DNA of 64,000 nucleotides from Candidatus Pacearchaeota archaeon (GCA_019659125.1 JAIFVX010000001.1:438097-502096), one strand, 5' to 3'. Numbered from the stretch's first letter, positions 33,024 to 42,972 are shown. Notes: generated by a model not told the origin, from the letters alone. Program-made: numbers and translations.

Positions 33024-33926
33024 ATGCACATCGTACAAAAAAAGGAAAATGAACTCTTTAGCCTTCCATGCAAGGAGCTTCCTCCCAGTTCATTCAAGGC
33101 TCTCGCCTCTCCGCTCGCACAGAGACTAGTGAGGAAGCTTGCAGAAAAGCCAAGCTATGCAAAGAGAATTGCCGAAGAACTTGATGTCCATGAGCAAAAA
33201 ATCTATTATCATATGAGAATGCTCGAGCAGGCAAGAATCATAAGCCCTCTAAAGACGGAGGCAAGACAGGGAGCTATCGCACAATACTATGAGCTTGCGC
33301 AGCCTAGCTTTGCAGTTCGATTCAAAGATTTTGAAGCAACTCAAAAGATAGCTACATACTCAAATGAAAGTGAGTTTCTTGAGCCGTTTATTCATAATGG
33401 AGAACTGAAGGCACTGGTCGTCGTAGGAAGCCCCGACCCGCATGGTCCTGAAAAGGCTCGTGCCCGTGATGGGTACTACGGCATTGATCTTGCGCTCTTC
33501 CTCGGCACATTCCTTCACGGAGTAAGGGGACTAAATGTACGTCTTGATACTGAAATACATGACGAGGACCTAAAAAACAACCTGATAATTTTAGGAGGGC
33601 CTATAGTCAATAATGTGGCTAGGAAAATAAACAAAAAACTCCCCCTCCAATTTAAAGGAAAGGTAATCGTAAGTACCCTGACAAAAAAAGAGTATTATAC
33701 TGATGAAACAGGTATTATCATTAAGATGGCAAACCCTTTTGACAAGACAAAGAAAATTCTTCTCATTGCAGGAAGAAGGCACGCAGGCACGCGCGCATGC
33801 ATTTTAGCCTTCACCAAGCATTTCAAGGAGATAACTGACAAAAAGCAGGTACCTTTCGCGAGAGTCATCGAAGGTATAGATCTTGATAGTGATGGTATTG
33901 TTGATGACGTAGAGATACGAGAATGA
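33024..33926 (+). CDS. ArsR-like winged-helix regulator with unusual C-terminal sensor domain
   Basis: The 300-residue protein has a winged helix (residues about 25-90: LASPLAQRLVRKLAEKPSYA, then ELDVHEQKIYYHMRMLEQA). The remaining 200 residues contain NLIILGGPIVNNVARKINKK and KKILLIAGRRHAGTRACILA, a pattern reminiscent of S-layer-like outer domains, here in a cytoplasmic regulator. The C-terminus IDLDSDGIVDDVEIRE resembles a calcium loop. It overlaps the membrane OB-fold gene by 4 nt, so the pair may form a sensing unit. Confidence 0.65.
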   Translation: MHIVQKKENELFSLPCKELPPSSFKALASPLAQRLVRKLAEKPSYAKRIAEELDVHEQKIYYHMRMLEQARIISPLKTEARQGAIAQYYELAQPSFAVRFKDFEATQKIATYSNESEFLEPFIHNGELKALVVVGSPDPHGPEKARARDGYYGIDLALFLGTFLHGVRGLNVRLDTEIHDEDLKNNLIILGGPIVNNVARKINKKLPLQFKGKVIVSTLTKKEYYTDETGIIIKMANPFDKTKKILLIAGRRHAGTRACILAFTKHFKEITDKKQVPFARVIEGIDLDSDGIVDDVEIRE

Positions 33927-34243
33927 GAAGAATGTCATTTATAGTAGCGATGGTTGGACTGCTCATTCTCGTGCTGATCTTTGTCCTCTCACCTTTCCAT
34001 GAAATAAGAAACAAGAGTCAGATTGATACGCTCATGGAGAATAGGAAAGTGTCGACTCAAGGAAAAGTAGTGCATGAGAGAAAATTCGGAAATTCATATA
34101 TCCTAGTATTAGATAACAATATTGAAATCATAACCTCTGACATCTTTCCTGTTATAAACGAAACAATGAGTGTAGAAGGAAAGGTCGATGATTATGATGG
34201 AGTCAAAAGGATTCGTGCTCTTGCCATGCACATTAAAAATTAA
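33923..34243 (+). CDS. Membrane-anchored small OB-fold protein
   Basis: The 106-residue protein starts with a hydrophobic anchor (MSFIVAMVGLLILVLIFVLS) and continues with a compact beta domain: VSTQGKVVHERKFGNSYILV, then TMSVEGKVDDYDGVKRIRA, the strand pattern of bacterial OB-fold (BOF/tRNA_anti-like) proteins. It overlaps the upstream regulator (ATGA), and its 3' end overlaps the convergent beta-lactamase-like gene by 4 bp. Confidence 0.5.
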   Translation: MRRMSFIVAMVGLLILVLIFVLSPFHEIRNKSQIDTLMENRKVSTQGKVVHERKFGNSYILVLDNNIEIITSDIFPVINETMSVEGKVDDYDGVKRIRALAMHIKN

Positions 34244-35238
34244 AGTTTCCTTGTAGTAAGTTCTGCTCGTGTATCTTCTACATAGGTGTAAGTCATATGC
34301 ACGAGATCACCAATCGTTTGTTCTGCTTCAGGCTTGTCTAAATTCTGCGTCATGATACAATAAAATATTCGTGTTTCTGCAAGATACATGATACCGCAAT
34401 TGTGGAAGTATTTCTTATTATCGACAAAATAAGACCCATACTTATGGGCGATAATAATATCCTTAGGAAGGCGAGCAACTCCATGTATATCAAATGTCGT
34501 ATTGGTCAGCAAGGAGAGCAAGTACTCATCATCCTGCGGCTGTAGTATCGTTGAGAGATAAAGACTCAGGAAAAGATGGGTCGTGGATTCAGGACTTATA
34601 AAATAAGTGTTGTTAGAAAGCGAATCGTAAGTATATCCTATATCATCGCGATAAAAGTCAAGGTATGTCGAGAGGGCTTCAAGTTCTTTCAATGTCACCT
34701 CTCTACTTAATACCCTAAAGGCAGTGTTATCTGATTCGGTGATCATCCTATCAAGAAGAGCATGGACAGTAAGCTCCGATACATCCTCTTTGTAAAGCGT
34801 CCCTGATCGTGAATCTCTATCTTCAGGCATTATAGGCAATACTGTGTCAAATCGTAGCCCTCCTTCCTCGATCTTTCTTAAAATAAGGATAGCAATTGGT
34901 AGCTTATTGAGGCTTGCTGGCTCGAAGGGCGCTTCCTCATTGATACCAGTGGATGAGCCATCTCGTTGATTAAGTATATAGACTGAAACATTTAGATTTC
35001 TGTCAACAAGATATTTTTTCATCTGTTCCTGCAAAGGCTTGAAATTAAAGATAAGATGGCTTTGTGGTGCCAATGTTCCAGAATATACTCCTGCAGCGAG
35101 TAGTCGCGTTGATGTTGTAGACTTTGGGAGTACATTCGACTGCACCACGTTTGCCCGAGGCAGTCCATAATCTTTGAAGAGAAGAATAAGAAGTATAAGA
35201 ATAATGGCGCTTTGAGCAATAATGATCTTCTTTTCCAT
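34240..35238 (-). CDS. Serine beta-lactamase-fold protein (class A/PBP-like), membrane-anchored
   Basis: A 332-residue protein with an N-terminal anchor (IIIAQSAIILILLILLFKDY). The active-site set of penicillin-recognising serine enzymes is present: S109-L-N-K112 in EPASLNKLPIAI, S169-D-N171 in RMITESDNTAFRV, and K266-Y-G268 in IIIAHKYGSYF (KTG with Tyr). The class A Glu of the omega loop is not obvious. Archaea lack murein, so the substrate is not a classical peptidoglycan; an esterase or peptidase role, or action on neighbours' walls, is possible. TATA TTTTTATAG lies 24 nt upstream. Confidence 0.78.
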   Translation of the reverse strand: MEKKIIIAQSAIILILLILLFKDYGLPRANVVQSNVLPKSTTSTRLLAAGVYSGTLAPQSHLIFNFKPLQEQMKKYLVDRNLNVSVYILNQRDGSSTGINEEAPFEPASLNKLPIAILILRKIEEGGLRFDTVLPIMPEDRDSRSGTLYKEDVSELTVHALLDRMITESDNTAFRVLSREVTLKELEALSTYLDFYRDDIGYTYDSLSNNTYFISPESTTHLFLSLYLSTILQPQDDEYLLSLLTNTTFDIHGVARLPKDIIIAHKYGSYFVDNKKYFHNCGIMYLAETRIFYCIMTQNLDKPEAEQTIGDLVHMTYTYVEDTRAELTTRKL

Positions 35239-35268
35239 CCATTATATTTAGGAATAATCTATAAAAAC

Positions 35269-35487
35269 CTATGGTAGGGGACAAGCTATTGTAGAAGAAA
35301 GTATATAATAAAACGTTGAGAAGATAACAAATGCCATGGAGATTATGAATAAACCGCGCTTGGCGATGATAGTGTATTTAGCAGGCATTCGTAGAGCAAG
35401 ATCCATAAGTAAATATCCTATAAAGAACATAATGCCCGTAATAAAAAAAGCCAAGAGAACTCGGCTAGAGCCACTGTCTATGCACAT
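35269..35487 (-). CDS. Small two-helix membrane protein
   Basis: The 72-residue protein has two hydrophobic helices (VLLAFFITGIMFFIGYLLMD and LFIISMAFVIFSTFYYILSS) separated by a basic loop. It uses a TATA element shared with the TctA-like gene, which favours the ATG at MCIDSGSS. Function unknown. Confidence 0.5.
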   Translation of the reverse strand: MCIDSGSSRVLLAFFITGIMFFIGYLLMDLALRMPAKYTIIAKRGLFIISMAFVIFSTFYYILSSTIACPLP

Positions 35488-35508
35488 GCAGGGTAATATC
35501 TGAAAGAA

Positions 35509-35518
35509 CTTATAAACC
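35509..35518. promoter_or_regulatory. Shared bidirectional TATA element, membrane protein / TctA-like gene
   Basis: CTTATAAACC has a palindromic TTATAA core whose centre is about 26 nt from the minus-strand ATG and about 26 nt from the plus-strand TTG start. It decides both start codons. Confidence 0.6.
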
Positions 35519-35538
35519 TATTCATAGTTACTCCTCCA

Positions 35539-36720
35539 TTGATACAAATTATCCTCGCATTTCTCCTTGGAGTGATCGCAGGTACATTTACTGGACTTGC
35601 GCCAGGAATACATATTAATCTCGTTGCGGCACTTATTCTTTCCTTCCATGCAAACTCTCCTCTTCCATTCATCATATTCATTGTCGCAATGTCAATAACC
35701 CATGTGTTCATAGATTTTATACCTTCAATCTTTCTTGGCGCCCCCGATGAAGATACTGCACTTTCTATTCTTCCAGGTCATCAGCTCTTGAAACAAGGCA
35801 AGGGACGCGAAGCGGTTGTGCTGGCTCTTCTAGGGGCGCTGATGGGAGTCGCAATTTCAATCATTCTTGCATATCCATTTGCAAAAATTGTTCCTTATAT
35901 CTTTACTCATGTCCAGCCATTTATTCCATTTATCCTTATCTTTATTTCAGCATATATTATCCTTAGAGAAAAAGAGATCATCATCGCTCTAGTCGTATTC
36001 ATACTGGCAGGGTTTCTTGGATTTTTTGCATTCAACCTTCCTGTCAGGGAGCCATTACTCCCCTTATTATCCGGATTGTTTGGAGTATCAGGACTTATCA
36101 TAAATGTGCATGAGAGAAAATCCCTCAAGAAACAGGAAGTAACCTCTTTCAAAAAAATAAATATTCAAAAGAAAGAACTTGCACTTTCAGCACTTGTGGG
36201 GGCAATTGTTGGCCCTCTCTGTTCATTCCTTCCCGCGATCGGCTCAGGCCATGCTTCAATTATAGGCTCGGAGATAAAGGAACATTCTATTCGAGGGTTT
36301 CTTTTCCTCAATGGTTTGATGAACGCTCTGATTATGTCTCTCAGCTTTGTTACAGCCTATGCAATTGGAAAAACAAGGACAGGAAGTGCAGCTGCAGTCA
36401 AAGAGCTTGTAGGCACGCTCACTACATTCCATCTAGTGAGTATATTTCTTACGATAGCATGTGCCTCTGTATGTGCATTCATCCTAGGGCTCATCTTGTC
36501 AAGAAAATTCGCATATATTATGAACAAGATCAACTACCGAAAGCTAGGAATTACTACGCTTGGAGTGCTTGTAACAGTTAATATAATATTTTCAAATGTT
36601 CTCGGTCTCGTTGTTCTTGCGACAGGAGCTTCTCTTGGACTCTATGCAATACTTTCAGGATCCAGAAGAATAAACCTCATGGGTTGCCTGCTCATTCCCT
36701 CAATTATTTTCTACCTTTAG
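35539..36720 (+). CDS. TctA-family (tripartite tricarboxylate transporter large subunit-like) permease
   Basis: A 393-residue polytopic membrane protein beginning with a TTG codon (leaderless, about 26 nt from TATA). It carries the TctA/DUF112 pattern: TFTGLAPGIHINLVAALILS, then FLGAPDEDTALSILPGHQLL, and in the second repeat GAIVGPLCSFLPAIGSGHAS. The two half-repeats with Gly/Pro loops are the substrate-binding elements. No TctB or TctC partner is nearby, so this is a single-component archaeal form with unknown substrate. Its 3' end overlaps polD by 4 bp. Confidence 0.8.
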   Translation: MIQIILAFLLGVIAGTFTGLAPGIHINLVAALILSFHANSPLPFIIFIVAMSITHVFIDFIPSIFLGAPDEDTALSILPGHQLLKQGKGREAVVLALLGALMGVAISIILAYPFAKIVPYIFTHVQPFIPFILIFISAYIILREKEIIIALVVFILAGFLGFFAFNLPVREPLLPLLSGLFGVSGLIINVHERKSLKKQEVTSFKKINIQKKELALSALVGAIVGPLCSFLPAIGSGHASIIGSEIKEHSIRGFLFLNGLMNALIMSLSFVTAYAIGKTRTGSAAAVKELVGTLTTFHLVSIFLTIACASVCAFILGLILSRKFAYIMNKINYRKLGITTLGVLVTVNIIFSNVLGLVVLATGASLGLYAILSGSRRINLMGCLLIPSIIFYL

Positions 36721-39700
36721 AACCACTTCTTGAGATCTTCTTGTTTTTCTTTCTCTCTTCCGAATATGCTTTCAATATACATCTGAGTCAACTCTAGGCT
36801 TTCAAGCAAATAATCGCTTACCTCGTATTTCTTTGCAATATCCAGTGCCGGCTGCATGTATTTCAAGATACTTCCTTCAGATATGGTGAAGATCAATTTG
36901 CCCCCACAATGTGTGCATTTCCCCGTCAGAGGTGGCCTGCGGTACTTGTCATTACATCCAACACATCTAAACACCTGCATTGAAAACTTTCTGAGATTAC
37001 CTCTCGTGTCACGAATGAAGTGCCTCTCTATGATAAGACGCGCCACATCGCGGACATTTACCGGCCTCAACTTAACCGAGAGGTTCATCATCTGCTGTAC
37101 CTTCTCCTGCATTGTTGGCAATGTTTTATAGCTCGAGCAGAGAGGCGCATTGTTCAGGTCAGAGGTATCATAACTGAAGGAAAGATTAGTGAACTCCTTT
37201 TCTGTATGCAGGCGCTCCTTGACTTGCTCCATACGAACATCTGTTGCAGGCTTATGATGCTCTGCAGCCTCATAGAGTGCCAGAGGGATGCTTGAAGAGA
37301 CATCAACATCAAAAATCATATCATCAACCTCGCTTGCTCTAATCCTCATATTCAAGACAAGGGGTGCATCCTGTGTCCCTCCTCTATGAGATGGGAGAAA
37401 TTTTCGTGAAAAATTCAAAAGCAAATCCATAAGGAGCATTACTGCAGCCTCATCACCATCACAATCCCTTCTCATGGCTGCATGGATATAAGGAGAAGCA
37501 AGGAGTGCCTGTACATGGGAGAACCCTATAAGCCTTCCTACGACTGTTGCTGAAGTATGAGGAGACATACACCCAAAGAGATGCCCTACGAGATCTTGAT
37601 GCGACGTAGCATGATAGAACGAAGGACATCCATAAAGTTTCTCAAGCTCTGCATCAACGAATCGTGCGACGTTTAAGAACACATCATCTGCCCGTTCATC
37701 GGGAGTAGTAGGGCATGAAGGAAGGACAATGTCATGAGGAAACAACTCCAAAACTTGATCATCGTGAGTAAGAGGCACACCATGAATATCATGAGTATAT
37801 CCAAGTTGGACAAGTTTCTGAGGCGGAGTTCCGACCTCGCGAGGCTTGAACTGTGTTAGAGGCATCTCAGTCATATCATAGCGGATAGTGCCATCTTTAT
37901 TGACATGAAGAGAATGCTGAGCCCTCAAAAATCCTTTGGCAAGATGTTCACAACTATGATCCTTGCTGCTTGTTCCTCTAACGCCTTTAATGATCGGGAT
38001 GCCATTACCATCAGGCTGGATAAGTTTTCTCGCTGCATCAAAATAATGTTTAATATCAATGCGTCGTTCATTATACTCGTGAACAAGGGGGTGGTGTGGA
38101 CAACTCCCCACATAACTCTGCATGCATTCAGTGCAATAAACAAGTCTCGTACACGTTTTGCCGCACTTCTCACAACGAGGATAGATGCTCTCTCCGCATG
38201 ACTCGCACGAATAGAGAGGAAAATCAGCCTTGACGCTTCCAACATCTACTGCTGCTTGGACGCTCCGAAGCCTTCCTCCCTCTTCACCAACAGGAAACAG
38301 GCAATGGGGACTCCCTATCAATTTTCTTAGTTTTGCTTTCTCAGGTCTTCCCATTCTTCCCCCTATGAACGTGCCAGATTTATCCTTGATAGGGATACTA
38401 GATAATAAGTTGATAATGACTAGCCCATTCTCACTCCGACCCTTTATCTTTCCAATGCACTCTTCAATACTATGTTCAAAATTATCTTGGGAAATTCCAA
38501 GATTAAAGAGCAGAGATTGACTCTGTGCAGCACTAAAAACAACATGCTCTATGGAAACTTTATGCTCGCAGCCAATAAGTTCTAAGGCTCTCTTGCCCTG
38601 TGCAAATCTCTCTCTATCAGATCTTGTGTAGGGAAGAATGAGGATTCCTTCCTTGAGCTCTCCGTGAGCTATCCAATCAATCAACGAAAGGAAAAGGTCT
38701 GCTGAAATCTCTCTCCAATAATAACTGTATCGAGGATGAAGAGGAATTGAATACTGCTTAGAAAGTTCTAGAGCCGTTTCAAACGAAGGGACGAGTTCGC
38801 TTGTCCCTCCTGCTTTTTTAAGATGCTCAAGCCAATACTGCTCGACATACCCTGCAGGCTCAAGGGGATGATTTCTATTACAAAAATCTCCATAAGGCAC
38901 TAATATGTCCCCTAAGTATATGATTTGATCAACCTGTGGATAGAGTTGCTTGGCTTCTTGGATTGTTTTTATACTCTGGACGCTTCCATCTTTAAGGCGG
39001 ACGATAGGACCGTCAATACTATCACATGAAGCGATAGTACATCCTTTTGTCGGCTTTTCTATTTTAAGTTGCGTTCCAACAGCAATGAAATTGTCAGTGA
39101 TAGCCATAGTTGCAGGATGCAGGGCAAGAGTAGAATATCCAGTCGTCCTAGATCGACCATATCTGAGCCTAAAGCCTCCTGACTCTGAAGGATGGCTGAA
39201 AACAGGTCTTCCGGCAACAAGATCTTGCATATAGGTGGCTCCTCCTCGCGCACTGTCGCCGCTCTTTTTTCCCTCCTTTAATTTTTTCTGTAATTGCGTG
39301 AATCCAGCAAGCCAATCCCAACCTGAGAGCTTGAATCCTCGTTCTTTTAATTTAACAATACGCTTAAGGATCTTAGGCGCTTTTTGCGCAAGACCCTCTC
39401 CAATGACGAGGCAGAATCCACTCCTGATGAAGTTGGTCTCAATTCTTGGAAGATCCTTATAATTGTAAACTTCCCTCTCCTCACTTGGATCTCCTGTGAG
39501 TTGTATAGGAAGATTGCGGAGTAAATAATCAAGCTCTTGTTCAGAAGGAAGATACTGCAAGTTGGTAATTCTCTCGTGATACTCATAACATTCATGGATT
39601 CCTCGTTTAATCTCATCTTCAGTAGGATCATATTTCGCATATCCAAACATCTCACGCAGATAATCGACAATGACAAGAGAGAATGCTGCCTCAGTTCCTC

Positions 39701-40184
39701 CTGCAGATCTGATAGGACCCGAATAGTAGGGTGCAAGATAATCCCCTCCATCGGCTGTTTTCTTAATTTTAAGTTGTATGAACCCCTCTATAGGGGAAGA
39801 GACATACCCTAGTGTCAAATATCCTATAGCAATCCGTATCCCTGCCTCAACTGCTTCGAGATGATCTTTAAACTTGCAGAAGGTCTCCTTTGCAACCTCT
39901 TCGGCAATTTTTAGCGAGACTGCAGGATCAAGATTTCCATATTCCTTTTCAAGCTCGAGAATTCTAGCAACAAGTCGAGGATCCATGACTTGAGGATAAA
40001 GAACTGAGACAAGTCCAACAACCCGCTCTGCTAAAGAAGTTGCAACGGGAATCTCAACGTCTGAAACAGGGTCAAATCCCTTCTTTCGTGCCTCGCGTGC
40101 TGCATCATAGCTCTTTTTCACTTCCTGCTCTAGATTTTGGAAATAGTCTTTAATATTCACGATTAAGTTCCTCCTCAATGCCAA
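36717..40184 (-). CDS. polD2: DNA polymerase D (family D) large subunit DP2
   Basis: The replicative polymerase catalytic subunit, found in Euryarchaeota and DPANN. The active-site double-psi barrel motif is MRRDCDGDEAAVML near residue 905. Zinc modules are YSCESCGESIYPRCEKCGKT with YCTECMQSYVGSCPHH, and near the C-terminus CVGCNDKYRRPPLTGKCTHC. Length (1155) is normal and no intein interrupts it. The ORF-track ATG overlaps DP1 by 35 bp; a GTG eight codons in (VNIKDYFQNLEQEV) would reduce this to 11 bp and may be the true start. Third gene of the orc1-DP1-DP2 unit. Confidence 0.97.
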   Translation of the reverse strand: MALRRNLIVNIKDYFQNLEQEVKKSYDAAREARKKGFDPVSDVEIPVATSLAERVVGLVSVLYPQVMDPRLVARILELEKEYGNLDPAVSLKIAEEVAKETFCKFKDHLEAVEAGIRIAIGYLTLGYVSSPIEGFIQLKIKKTADGGDYLAPYYSGPIRSAGGTEAAFSLVIVDYLREMFGYAKYDPTEDEIKRGIHECYEYHERITNLQYLPSEQELDYLLRNLPIQLTGDPSEEREVYNYKDLPRIETNFIRSGFCLVIGEGLAQKAPKILKRIVKLKERGFKLSGWDWLAGFTQLQKKLKEGKKSGDSARGGATYMQDLVAGRPVFSHPSESGGFRLRYGRSRTTGYSTLALHPATMAITDNFIAVGTQLKIEKPTKGCTIASCDSIDGPIVRLKDGSVQSIKTIQEAKQLYPQVDQIIYLGDILVPYGDFCNRNHPLEPAGYVEQYWLEHLKKAGGTSELVPSFETALELSKQYSIPLHPRYSYYWREISADLFLSLIDWIAHGELKEGILILPYTRSDRERFAQGKRALELIGCEHKVSIEHVVFSAAQSQSLLFNLGISQDNFEHSIEECIGKIKGRSENGLVIINLLSSIPIKDKSGTFIGGRMGRPEKAKLRKLIGSPHCLFPVGEEGGRLRSVQAAVDVGSVKADFPLYSCESCGESIYPRCEKCGKTCTRLVYCTECMQSYVGSCPHHPLVHEYNERRIDIKHYFDAARKLIQPDGNGIPIIKGVRGTSSKDHSCEHLAKGFLRAQHSLHVNKDGTIRYDMTEMPLTQFKPREVGTPPQKLVQLGYTHDIHGVPLTHDDQVLELFPHDIVLPSCPTTPDERADDVFLNVARFVDAELEKLYGCPSFYHATSHQDLVGHLFGCMSPHTSATVVGRLIGFSHVQALLASPYIHAAMRRDCDGDEAAVMLLMDLLLNFSRKFLPSHRGGTQDAPLVLNMRIRASEVDDMIFDVDVSSSIPLALYEAAEHHKPATDVRMEQVKERLHTEKEFTNLSFSYDTSDLNNAPLCSSYKTLPTMQEKVQQMMNLSVKLRPVNVRDVARLIIERHFIRDTRGNLRKFSMQVFRCVGCNDKYRRPPLTGKCTHCGGKLIFTISEGSILKYMQPALDIAKKYEVSDYLLESLELTQMYIESIFGREKEKQEDLKKWF

Positions 40185-41709
40185 AGTCTAACAATTTTAA
40201 TTCCCTGGATTTCAAGTTGAGTACGGCGACCTTGCAAGGATCAGGTATATTTCCTATCTTTTCCTCGAAAGGCGTCTGCGATTGCCAACAGCTTCCGGTA
40301 ATGATAAGCACCCCATTATAATTCTCTATATCCATCCTATGAACCTCTCCCGTACACAAGACGTCGGGAACTTCGGAAATAACCAAGGGATCATATTCAA
40401 TGTTAGGGATATACACAACCGAAGAATGTGGTGGGGCAAGATGTCTTCTCTTAAGCATATGCCTTACTGCCTTTGCAGGAGTCCTATGGGCCTTCATCTC
40501 ACGTAACTCCTTGATCTCGTTGATGAAAGTGTGGATGCTTGCCCCATGATACATTAAAACCTTGAATTCCTTGTCTTTCTCAAGAAGTTTTATCAGTGCA
40601 GGATTAGTAACAAGCACAAGATTTTCAATGGCATATAAGGGGCCCGCATATCGTTTATCAATGAGTGGTTGCGGCTCTGCTACCCGCGCTGCATCGTGTT
40701 GGCCTGGACACATAAACATGGTAATGTGTTTAGGCACACGTGAGAGGTATGATGCAAGCAACGTATACTGCTCCTTCATACTTTTTAAGCTAAGGACGGA
40801 TTCCTGCCCTGGAAAAATTCCTACCCCGTCAACATTGTCTCCGACAAAGAAAATATACCTTAGCTTTTTCGCAACCTCATGATCACTTTCGACCCAGTCA
40901 ATGAATTGCGTGAAACTTTTTCCCAGATGACGGTCACTTCCACAATGAATATCTGATAGGAAGGCAACCGATATATCCTCATCAAATTTTGTCTTCTCTG
41001 GAATAAGTGCATCAGGAAAAAATATGTCTTGGATAAAGAGCATGTCCCTGCTCCCTGAAGCTCTTATCCCTACTACATCATCAAGTTGAAGCTCATCAGC
41101 TTTCTCAAATACATCCGCTCGGTCAGCCTTAACCAAAGTGCTTACTTTTCCTGTCAAGTCCTCAAAGACAATGATAAGGTTCTTGTTCTTTGTAACCCTT
41201 TTCTCACTGACCATGGCAATGATGCTTAAGCTTTGCCGCTCACTAGATATTTTATTGATAGAAATAAGATTTGTCAATTCAGGCCTTCTCATGAGGATTT
41301 TCTGCAGCTGCTGGTATCGTGACCTGAAATGCCCTGTAAAGTCGCCGACCTCAATTTTCTTGTCAGGTTTCGTGTCAGCATAAAATATCCTGTAATTTTG
41401 GCTGCGAGTTTCAGGAGCTTTAGGGACGACTGAGTTCTCCTTCCGTATCTCAAGACTTAGGCCGAATTTGATAAAGGTGTTCTCAAGAATATTCTTGTCA
41501 TTTCCAGGTAAATCTCTGACAAAGCTTTGTACATATTCATAATTCTTACTTAATACCGACTTTGTGATGACTTTTTGCCCCGATAGTCTTTCGACGCTCT
41601 CAAGGAAGGCTTTGGCGACACCTGCATCAATACTGCTAACCAAGTCGAATATTTCCTTTTCAAGAAGAAGCCCCCTATCTTTAATGACTTGTAGAAGTTC
41701 TTGATTCAT
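40150..41709 (-). CDS. polD1: DNA polymerase D small subunit DP1 (3'-5' exonuclease)
   Basis: The 519-residue Mre11-like proofreading subunit. Phosphoesterase motifs are visible in the C-terminal half: SDIHCGSDRH, FVGDNVDGVG, PGQHDAA, LMYHGASIH and CTGEVHRMD. An OB domain precedes it (VSTLVKADRADVFEKADELQ region), and an N-terminal helical domain binds partners. It overlaps orc1 by 4 nt and is followed by DP2, so expression of both subunits is coupled to the initiator. Confidence 0.97.
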   Translation of the reverse strand: MNQELLQVIKDRGLLLEKEIFDLVSSIDAGVAKAFLESVERLSGQKVITKSVLSKNYEYVQSFVRDLPGNDKNILENTFIKFGLSLEIRKENSVVPKAPETRSQNYRIFYADTKPDKKIEVGDFTGHFRSRYQQLQKILMRRPELTNLISINKISSERQSLSIIAMVSEKRVTKNKNLIIVFEDLTGKVSTLVKADRADVFEKADELQLDDVVGIRASGSRDMLFIQDIFFPDALIPEKTKFDEDISVAFLSDIHCGSDRHLGKSFTQFIDWVESDHEVAKKLRYIFFVGDNVDGVGIFPGQESVLSLKSMKEQYTLLASYLSRVPKHITMFMCPGQHDAARVAEPQPLIDKRYAGPLYAIENLVLVTNPALIKLLEKDKEFKVLMYHGASIHTFINEIKELREMKAHRTPAKAVRHMLKRRHLAPPHSSVVYIPNIEYDPLVISEVPDVLCTGEVHRMDIENYNGVLIITGSCWQSQTPFEEKIGNIPDPCKVAVLNLKSRELKLLDFGIEEELNREY

Positions 41710-42911
41710 CGTTGAAGTGAGTTGTCGAGTATTTCTTGTGCCTTCTCTTTTATCTCAGGAGCAAGCATGAGCTTTATTTCACGTGTTCTTCCCTGCCTGC
41801 CTTTACTGATGACTCTAGCATTAATAATGCCCAACATATCAAATTCGGCAAGTATGTCGGATACTCTCCGTTGTGTCAAGACCTCATTCTTACTGCTTTC
41901 ACATATTTCCTGATACGTATTGTAGACATCGCCGGTGAATATTCCTTCAGGATCATTTTTCCTCTCAAGTTTCATAATCGCGGCAAGGACAAGCTGGAAT
42001 TGCTTAGGTTCACTCTCTATAATATCAAGCATCTTGTCCTTTTCTATCTTTTGATTTGCTGCATCAATATGCTCAAGAAGTATTTTTTTGCTTCGTTCTC
42101 GTTCTGCAAGCTCGCCGGCGACCCTTAACAAATCAAGAGCTCTTCGTGCATCTCCGTGCTCTCGTGCAGCATAGGCAGCGCACTTAGCAATCACTCCCTC
42201 TTGAACAACTCCCTCCTTGAATGCCATATCTGATCGCTCACGTAATATATCTTGTAGTTGGAGAGCATTATAAGGAGAGAAAACAAGTTCCTCCTCACCA
42301 AGAGAACTTTTTACTCGTGGATCCAAATCATCCATAAATGTCAGGCTGTTACTGATGCCTATGATACTTATCTGTGCGTTCCGTAGTTCAGAATTCATCC
42401 GCGTTAGAGTATAAATGAAATTATCTGATATCTTTTTAACTGCCTGGTCGATTTCATCAAGGACAATGAGGATCATCTGTTTCTTACTATCTATGATATC
42501 AACGAATTTAGTGTAAACAGCATCAGTGGGAAGCCCTGTTGCAGGTACACTGCCGCCAAGTTCACTGATTAGTTCGGCAATGATCCTATACTCCGTATCT
42601 GCAACCTTCTTCATTTTGCAATTAATATATAGAAACTTTAAGTGATCCTTGTCTAATTCTCGCAGTTTAGCAAGAATTCTGTTCCCTACATGAAGGACAC
42701 TTAGTGTTTTCCCAGTGCCTGTCTTGCCGTAGACAAATAGATTGCTTACTCTCTCTCCACGTAAGCTAGGAGCAAGGATAGAAGCAACAGCTTGTACCTG
42801 TTCCTCACGATGGGGGATGGTCTCAGGAGTGTAATTTGATTGGAGAACAGTCTTATTTCTAAATAAGTTGTTGCTTACGAATGAGTCAAATATAGTATCG
42901 ATTCGGTCCAT
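41706..42911 (-). CDS. cdc6: Orc1/Cdc6 replication initiator
   Basis: The AAA+ initiator that binds origin recognition boxes and loads MCM. The 401-residue protein has Walker A GKTGTGKT (62-69), Walker B LIVLDEIDQ (about 148-156), sensor 1 ISIIGISNSL and arginine-finger region SSLGEEELVFSPY. A C-terminal winged helix (around 330-400, with RRVSDILAEFDMLGIINARV) contacts DNA. It is directly adjacent to the predicted origin, the usual location for cis-acting initiators. Confidence 0.97.
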   Translation of the reverse strand: MDRIDTIFDSFVSNNLFRNKTVLQSNYTPETIPHREEQVQAVASILAPSLRGERVSNLFVYGKTGTGKTLSVLHVGNRILAKLRELDKDHLKFLYINCKMKKVADTEYRIIAELISELGGSVPATGLPTDAVYTKFVDIIDSKKQMILIVLDEIDQAVKKISDNFIYTLTRMNSELRNAQISIIGISNSLTFMDDLDPRVKSSLGEEELVFSPYNALQLQDILRERSDMAFKEGVVQEGVIAKCAAYAAREHGDARRALDLLRVAGELAERERSKKILLEHIDAANQKIEKDKMLDIIESEPKQFQLVLAAIMKLERKNDPEGIFTGDVYNTYQEICESSKNEVLTQRRVSDILAEFDMLGIINARVISKGRQGRTREIKLMLAPEIKEKAQEILDNSLQR

Positions 42912-42972
42912 ACTCTTTTTTATATTCTACTTACCATGAAGAACATTATAAACTTATCTGTCTTTGAAGCTC

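Noticed and set aside
36717-40184. Intein in the PolD large subunit or RadA
   Set aside because: Both proteins have normal length and continuous motifs; no intein blocks were seen.
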